From NCBI GenBank assembly GCA_036365515.1, contig CM070875.1, forward strand, positions 93,347,628 through 93,411,627: 64,000 nucleotides of DNA, given 5' to 3'. The first letter of the stretch is position 1. The number at the start of each line of letters is the position of its first letter. This DNA is from Torymus aiolomorphi (taxonomy: Eukaryota > Arthropoda > Insecta > Hymenoptera > Torymidae). A model generated the notes under the pieces. That model had not been told where the DNA came from, did not search any database, and worked only from the letters and a program-made list of their open reading frames with translations. Made by a program: the position numbers and the translations under genes. Shown here in pieces: positions 58,901 to 64,000 of the stretch.

Positions 58901-60634
58901 ATGTCGTTTAACTTGTGGACCATGTATATTTTCGATGTAGTTGAAAAGTTTATTAAAAATAATCCAGATATATGGTTTACATCTTCTGACAAGGGAAATG
59001 TCACCGTCTGCTTAAGCAAGACGGAATACAACTCAAAAATGCACTTGTTACTATCTGACACAACTGTTTACGAAAATATTAAAAAGAATCCCCTAAAAAA
59101 ATTAAAATCTGACACGTCGACGATTCTTAAGAACTTAAATAATAATAACTATTTGCGCACAAAGTTTCATAATAACTCTCTCTCTTGTTCAAATACTACA
59201 CTGGCAAAATGTTACGGTCTTCCAAAAATACATAAAAAAGATATACCATTCCGTCCCATAATCTCATTAGTCAATAGTCCGAGCCACTTTTTAGCTAAAA
59301 TTATTTACAATGAAATCAAATCGTCCATAAAAATCCCAGAGTCGCATATCGATAACAGTTTTCATTTGAAACAAAAATTAAATTCAGTTATCATACCAGA
59401 TGACTATGTATTACTCTCTTTAGACGTTATTTCTCTATTTACAAACATTCCACTACAACTAGTATTAGACAGTATAGATCGAAGATTTGATTCCATACAT
59501 AATAGATGCAAAATCCCATTCAACGAAATTATTACATGTATAAAATTTCTATTTTCGAATACCTTTTTTTCTTTCAATAACAAATTTTATAGACAAATTG
59601 ATGGTACACCTATGGGTTCCCCGATATCGCCATTATTTGCAGATATTGTGATGGACGATTTGGAAACTGACTGTCTAAAAATTTTGAAAGAAAACCATGA
59701 TATTCTTCCACTTTTTTATTTCCGCTACGTTGATGACACGATTATGTGTATCGACAAAAAACATATCAATACCGTAATAAATACGTTCAATTCTTATAAT
59801 AACAAGTTACAATTTACTTATGAATTAGAACAGGATAAAAAAATCAATTTTCTAGATATTCTTTTAATCCACCATAATAATACGATTATTACAGATTGGT
59901 ATAATAAACCCACTTCTTCCGGCAGACTTATTAATTATCATTGCTATCATCCACCACAACAGAAGATCAATATTGTGTATAACCTTGTTGACAGAGCAAT
60001 TTTATTATCAAATAAAAAATTTCATAGGAAAAATCTAAATATTGTTACTACATTACTTAAAAATAATAATTACCCTCGGAGATTCATCAAACAATATGCA
60101 TACAAAACATTTTACAAAATTAAATATGAGAACAACCAAAAAGACAATATTGTACAAAACGAATTTGTATCCCATATTTCATTACCGTTCAATGACATTT
60201 TTGAAAAAATTGTAACCATTCTCAAACCTTATAACTTCCGTGTTTTGCCTCTTGTTAATAAGAGTCTAAGTTCTGTAATAAAATTAGGTAAAGACCCTAC
60301 AAAAAAGTGGGATAAGACCAACGTAGTTTATAAGTTCTTTTGTAAATCGTGTCCTGCGTCATATGTAGGAGAAACTAAACGTACAATAAAAATCAGAATT
60401 AACGAATATAAAAAAAATAACAACATAGAATCAGTAGTTCCACAACATAGGAATAAATTTCTCCATGATTTTGACTGGGACAATACCAAAATTCTAGATC
60501 AGGAAGCTAATTACAAAAAACGTATATTGTCAGAAATAATCCACATTAAGTGCAACAGTAATAACATAAATAAGAAAGAAGACGTTAAATTTTTAAATAC
60601 GTCTTATTTTCCTTTATTGAGACTTTTAAATTAA
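58901..60634 (+). CDS. PLE-C right copy: intact RT and GIY-YIG endonuclease frame
   Basis: A 577-residue uninterrupted frame. The first 15 or so residues come from the junction, then FIKNNPDIWFTSSDKGNVTV enters the PLE protein. The catalytic RT aspartates (LSLDVISLF; YVDDTIMC) and GIY-YIG residues (SYVGETKRTIKIRI) are present. It lacks the N-terminal 200 or so residues of the sister copy, so it is 5'-truncated but otherwise undamaged. Confidence 0.92.
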   Translation: MSFNLWTMYIFDVVEKFIKNNPDIWFTSSDKGNVTVCLSKTEYNSKMHLLLSDTTVYENIKKNPLKKLKSDTSTILKNLNNNNYLRTKFHNNSLSCSNTTLAKCYGLPKIHKKDIPFRPIISLVNSPSHFLAKIIYNEIKSSIKIPESHIDNSFHLKQKLNSVIIPDDYVLLSLDVISLFTNIPLQLVLDSIDRRFDSIHNRCKIPFNEIITCIKFLFSNTFFSFNNKFYRQIDGTPMGSPISPLFADIVMDDLETDCLKILKENHDILPLFYFRYVDDTIMCIDKKHINTVINTFNSYNNKLQFTYELEQDKKINFLDILLIHHNNTIITDWYNKPTSSGRLINYHCYHPPQQKINIVYNLVDRAILLSNKKFHRKNLNIVTTLLKNNNYPRRFIKQYAYKTFYKIKYENNQKDNIVQNEFVSHISLPFNDIFEKIVTILKPYNFRVLPLVNKSLSSVIKLGKDPTKKWDKTNVVYKFFCKSCPASYVGETKRTIKIRINEYKKNNNIESVVPQHRNKFLHDFDWDNTKILDQEANYKKRILSEIIHIKCNSNNINKKEDVKFLNTSYFPLLRLLN

Positions 60635-60884
60635 ATTTGTTGTCGTTTGATTTTTCTTTCTATATGTATCTGCGTTTTGTTTGTAAACACAGACACCAAC
60701 CCTTTACTGTGTATACTATAAATACTGACCAATCTCATGTTTTGCGTTAACATCGAATTCATGTGTACTTCGTAACACACGTTATAATTTAAGGTATTAA
60801 TTATTGTATTACGCGAGTGTTTTTAGTTTCTATTAATTACATTGTATTAATTGTTTTTTTTTCTTTTTAATAAAAAGTTGTAGC

Positions 60885-60916
60885 CTGAAGGGGTTGGCAG
60901 ACCAAGCCAACGAAAC
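60885..60916 (+). ncRNA. Hammerhead-like core, PLE-C right end, mutated
   Basis: CTGAAGGG then perfect stem II (GTTGGC/GCCAAC) and GAAAC. The invariant A of CUGANGA is G here, which should abolish cleavage. Confidence 0.5.
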
Positions 60917-61012
60917 GTTGCCTTTTCTAATGAAATCGTTGAATTTTTTGATTTCTAATCCTCGCCTCCGTCGGACCGAATTAACTCACTAGCTTCTTAG
61001 AAAAAATTTGGG

Positions 61013-62280
61013 AGTGCGATATTTTACTCATATTCTACACATCATAATATATGTAACACTTATTTTTAGCATATAAAAAGGGTGTATATCGATAACAAAA
61101 TAATGTTACGTATAGGTATGGTATTCATGTAATATATTTTTTTTCAATCGACCAATTAACTTGATTATTGTATATTTAGCATAATTTATGTATATTTTAA
61201 CAAAGTAAACCTTTGGGTACCTTTTTCGCTTGAAATTAAGAGTAAATACATTATAGATTTCAATAATTTATATATTAAATTGTAGATCAAATAGTTAAGT
61301 ATGTACATAATACAAATTGTATGAAGCGTAGCCCTAACAAGAAAGTCATTTTATGTATAAATGATTAAGCAGTATTTATCTTGGTATTGGAATATCCATT
61401 GCAAAACTGTCTGTCACCTAATTTATGCACACATTGATTACCCGGTTGAAATGGTCTGATAAAAACTAATACAAATCTGCACCCTTTTCGTATGGTTTCA
61501 TCAGACCTTTTCAACCGGATAATTATGAAATGTAATTTTAAGCAGGTATGAAATGTGTATTCGTAAAGAGAGTGGTTTTTATCTAATATTAAGAAAATAA
61601 AAAATGAATGCAATTAATAACTGATAATTACATAAGGCTTGTTGATTAAGCCTAATATTATTGAAAATAGATGTTTCGTGTTCTATTTGATGCTCTAACA
61701 AAATTCAGTGATTTGATCCATTACATAGGATGTATGAATAATATTAAGTTTCTAAATCAACCATATTATCAAAAATGCTAATTATTGGTTTTTCTTGATA
61801 TTTCAAAAAATCATAACTTTTTTCAATTAGCTTGACCATATTTGGTTAAAAAATCATTTTAAAGAGTTTTAAAAGTAGAATTCAAAAAAATTTTGTCGAA
61901 CAAAAAATTTTATGGCGCAGTCTCAATATTCTACGATCAAGGTATATCAAAAACCAACCAATCAGAGACTTTCAAAAAGGGTCATAAAATAAATACTGGC
62001 ACATTCTGCACATAAATTGCAAACTTTTTTCCAATCAATGTTATCTACAAAAGTTTCAAATTTTTGAGTAAAAAAATTATAAAAGTTTGATTTTAACCAA
62101 AAATTGAAAAAAATTTAAATTTTCAATGTTGCATATCTTTTTTATTTATGCAAATATCGATTTAAAATTTTAGGAACATGTTTTTTTCATAAAAAACTAT
62201 AAGTAAAAAAATTTTGAGCGATTTTAAAATTTTGAGGTGCTGACTTCACCTCAAATATCCCATATTATAAATTTGTAAGT
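61013..62280. other. AT-rich spacer with one hairpin
   Basis: No gene is seen. A 28-bp inverted repeat with small mismatches lies at 61437-61464 and 61496-61523 (ACCCGGTTGAAATGGTCTGA and complement). Confidence 0.5.
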
Positions 62281-62499
62281 TGGGGTCTATGGCGTCCAAC
62301 CCTGTATATTAGTACCTACGCCCAGAGTTCCGCACTATAAGGAGGTAAAGGCGGCGCTGCGGGCCGCCATTGTCTACCATTCTAACATCCCTCAGGTTAT
62401 TCACTTTCGCAACGACGTTTGCGGCGCCTTCTTTAGTTTCCGCACAATTTTTCCGGAAATTTTGTTTGAACTCTCAAAGTCGGAACTCTAGGTCGGTTG

Positions 62500-63000
62500 G
62501 CTTAAATCCCTATATCATAGAAGTTTATGTACACCGGTGACCATAACTTTTTTTGGTTGCCCCCGGTATATATAAAAATGATTGCCATAAACCTTGCAGA
62601 ACAAGCCTTGATAAATCCAACCAATTAAGAAATTTTTGTGGTCGCCAATTATGAATATGATGTTAGGTTTCTGTGGGGTGCGATGCGATGGTACCGCATG
62701 GAGGCTGAAATATCCCAAATGAGATCATTTTGAATCACTATGAAAATCACTAAAAACACATTTTGAGAGCTTCAGGGGCCGCTGATTATAAATTCTAAGT
62801 CAGATACGACGCCGGAGTACCACATGGAGATTGAATCGCTTTAAGTGGGGTCAATTTTCCAATTTCCATGAAAATCGCTAAAAATACTATCTTGGGAGTT
62901 TTCACGATCACTTATCTACAGAAGTTCCAGCAACATTGCTCTATTGGCTTTAAGGGGACGCCGGAGTCAATGTATTATAAATGGACGGTGGCGCTGTAAT
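62500..63000. repeat. Degenerate repeats related to the piggyBac subterminal unit
   Basis: GGGGCCGCTGATTATAAATT and neighbouring CATGAAAATCGCTAAAAA-type units recur with a spacing of about 120 bp. The resemblance to the 28150 repeat is short. Confidence 0.35.
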
Positions 63001-63429
63001 CAGTAAAACACGCATTTATTATATAAATTAAAGAATTCTTATGTTTTTGGATTTTGGAGACTTGAGCACGCTTTGGATATTAATGTTTAGTTATTTCTCA
63101 AAATCGCAACCCAAATAATCAATTAATTGCCGAGAAAACCTTGAAAAACTTGCGTGAGTAACATAACCTATAAATTACGAAATTGAAAGATCATAATTTT
63201 TTTTGAATTTCAAGACTTGAGCGCGCTTCGTATATAAATTTTAAGTATTTTCCCAAAATTTCAGCCCAATCGGTTAATTATTCAAAGAGAAAACTTTGAA
63301 AAACTAACTGATGGGACCTCGGCCTCTCCTTAAGCTCTTTTTGATAATACTGGGTCCTTACTTTTAGATTTACCCAGAAACAATGACGCGGACGTAGTAA
63401 GGCCTGTTTCCTATGGAGTGCTTGTTTAC

Positions 63430-63866
63430 GTGAGTCCCCTTGCCTCTCACTGGGGTGGTTATTTGACGTGAGTCCCCTTGCCTCTCACTGGGGTGCTTGT
63501 TTAACGTGAGTCCCCTTGCCTCTCACTGGGGTGCTTGTTTACGTGAGTCCCCTTGCTTCTCACTGGGGTGCTTGTTTAACGTGAGTCCCCTTGCCTCTCA
63601 CTGGGGTGCTTGTTTACGTGAGTCCCCTTGCCTCTCACTGGGGTGCTTGTTTAACGTGAGTCCCCTTGTCTCTCACTAGGGTGCTTGTTTAACGTGAGTC
63701 CCCTTGCCTCTCACTGGGGTGCTTGTTTAACGTGAGTCCCCTTGCCTCTCACTGGGGTGCTTGTTTAACGTGAGTCCCCTTGCCTCTCACTGGGGTGCTT
63801 GTTTAACGTGAGTCCCCTTGCCTCTCACTGGGGTGCTTGTTTAACGGGAGTCCCCTTGCCTCTCAC
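63430..63866. repeat. 38-bp tandem array, about 11.5 copies
   Basis: The unit starts GTGAGTCCCCTTGCCTCTCA and ends CTTGTTTAAC, alternating 37 and 38 bp. GTGAG/CTCAC and CCCC/GGGG within the unit can pair. Confidence 0.9.
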
Positions 63867-63890
63867 CATTATTACTGCAGTTGACATTAT

Positions 63891-64000
63891 CTATCCACAG
63901 CGTACATGTTCAAAGTAACCTCCGTTGGCTTCCAGGCACAGGCGTAATCGCCGTTCGAAATGATCCACAGTCCTGAGCAACGTTGCTCTAGAAATAGATT
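63891..64000 (-). pseudogene. C-terminal tail of a mariner/Tc1-type transposase (partial)
   Basis: The minus strand reads ...VDHFERRLRLCLEANGGYF then EHVRCG-stop at 63891. Arg-rich helix plus NGGxFEH endings are typical of an insect IS630/Tc1-mariner transposase group. Only about 35 residues lie in the window. Confidence 0.4.

Larger units (their letters stand above)
56139..61012. mobile_element. PLE-C: young Penelope-like element, two head-to-head copies
   Basis: The arms 56139-58190 and 58950-61012 are inverted repeats, with coding regions differing at only a handful of residues. The junction lies at about 58840-58950. Both outer ends carry hammerhead-like cores and share CTAAGAAGCTAGTGAGTTAA termini. 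The left copy has the longer N-terminus; the right copy is 5'-truncated. Confidence 0.9.

Noticed and set aside
62324..62489. Possible MITE bounded by AGAGTTCCG and CGGAACTCT
   Set aside because: Only 9 bp of inverted repeat and no target duplication, so chance is likely.

Overview
This window is almost entirely transposon-derived. It shows no convincing single-copy host gene, rRNA or tRNA. Spliced metazoan-type genes, piggyBac, Transib, Helitron, Polinton, Penelope-like, copia and non-LTR elements, and very long (GA)n and (TA)n tracts point to an arthropod genome. The protein flavour suggests a parasitoid wasp or other hymenopteran, but that is an inference from family resemblance, not a search.

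Layout. 1-740: end of an LTR retroelement, abutting a decayed Polinton (Maverick/adintovirus-like) on the minus strand. The Polinton runs from 742 to about 12.6 kb and carries a truncated major capsid protein, a chimeric integrase/pX-like ORF, two conserved structural-type ORFs, a frameshifted packaging ATPase, a broken protein-primed DNA polymerase B and, at its right end, a three-exon gene of unknown function. A Transib transposon with perfect 5-bp target duplications (6057-8826) splits the polymerase gene. 12.7-13.5 kb is an inverted-repeat element. 13.6-19.0 kb is a satellite-like array interrupted by a head-to-head Penelope-like element (PLE-A), which itself contains a nested, collapsed PLE (PLE-B). 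19.2-20.4 kb holds minisatellites and (TA)n. 20.4-27.7 kb is a decayed autonomous Helitron whose helicase is split by a 2.66-kb foldback element. 27.9-30.9 kb is a nearly complete piggyBac flanked by TTAA. 30.9-33.6 kb holds Helitron pieces.

33.6-44.6 kb is a gag-only LTR retrotransposon whose 5' LTR was opened, inside its GA tract, by a 5-kb non-LTR retrotransposon. 46.0-49.7 kb is an Academ-like transposon pseudogene directly abutting a Helitron 3' terminus, possibly a capture. 50.1-50.7 kb looks like an LTR. 50.9-56.0 kb is a minus-strand copia element (LTR, primer binding site, gag-protease-integrase remnants) with a foreign copia solo LTR inserted. 56.1-61.0 kb is a young head-to-head PLE (PLE-C) with one intact RT/GIY-YIG reading frame. 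The last 3 kb is unique AT-rich DNA, a 38-bp tandem array and a probable mariner-type transposase tail.

The genes do not form one pathway. The window is a stack of nested insertions. The most distinctive signals are the Transib-in-Polinton insertion, the spliced gene with a triple palindromic upstream repeat at the Polinton edge, hammerhead-ribozyme core motifs at six PLE ends, the long-armed foldback element, and the Academ/Helitron junction.
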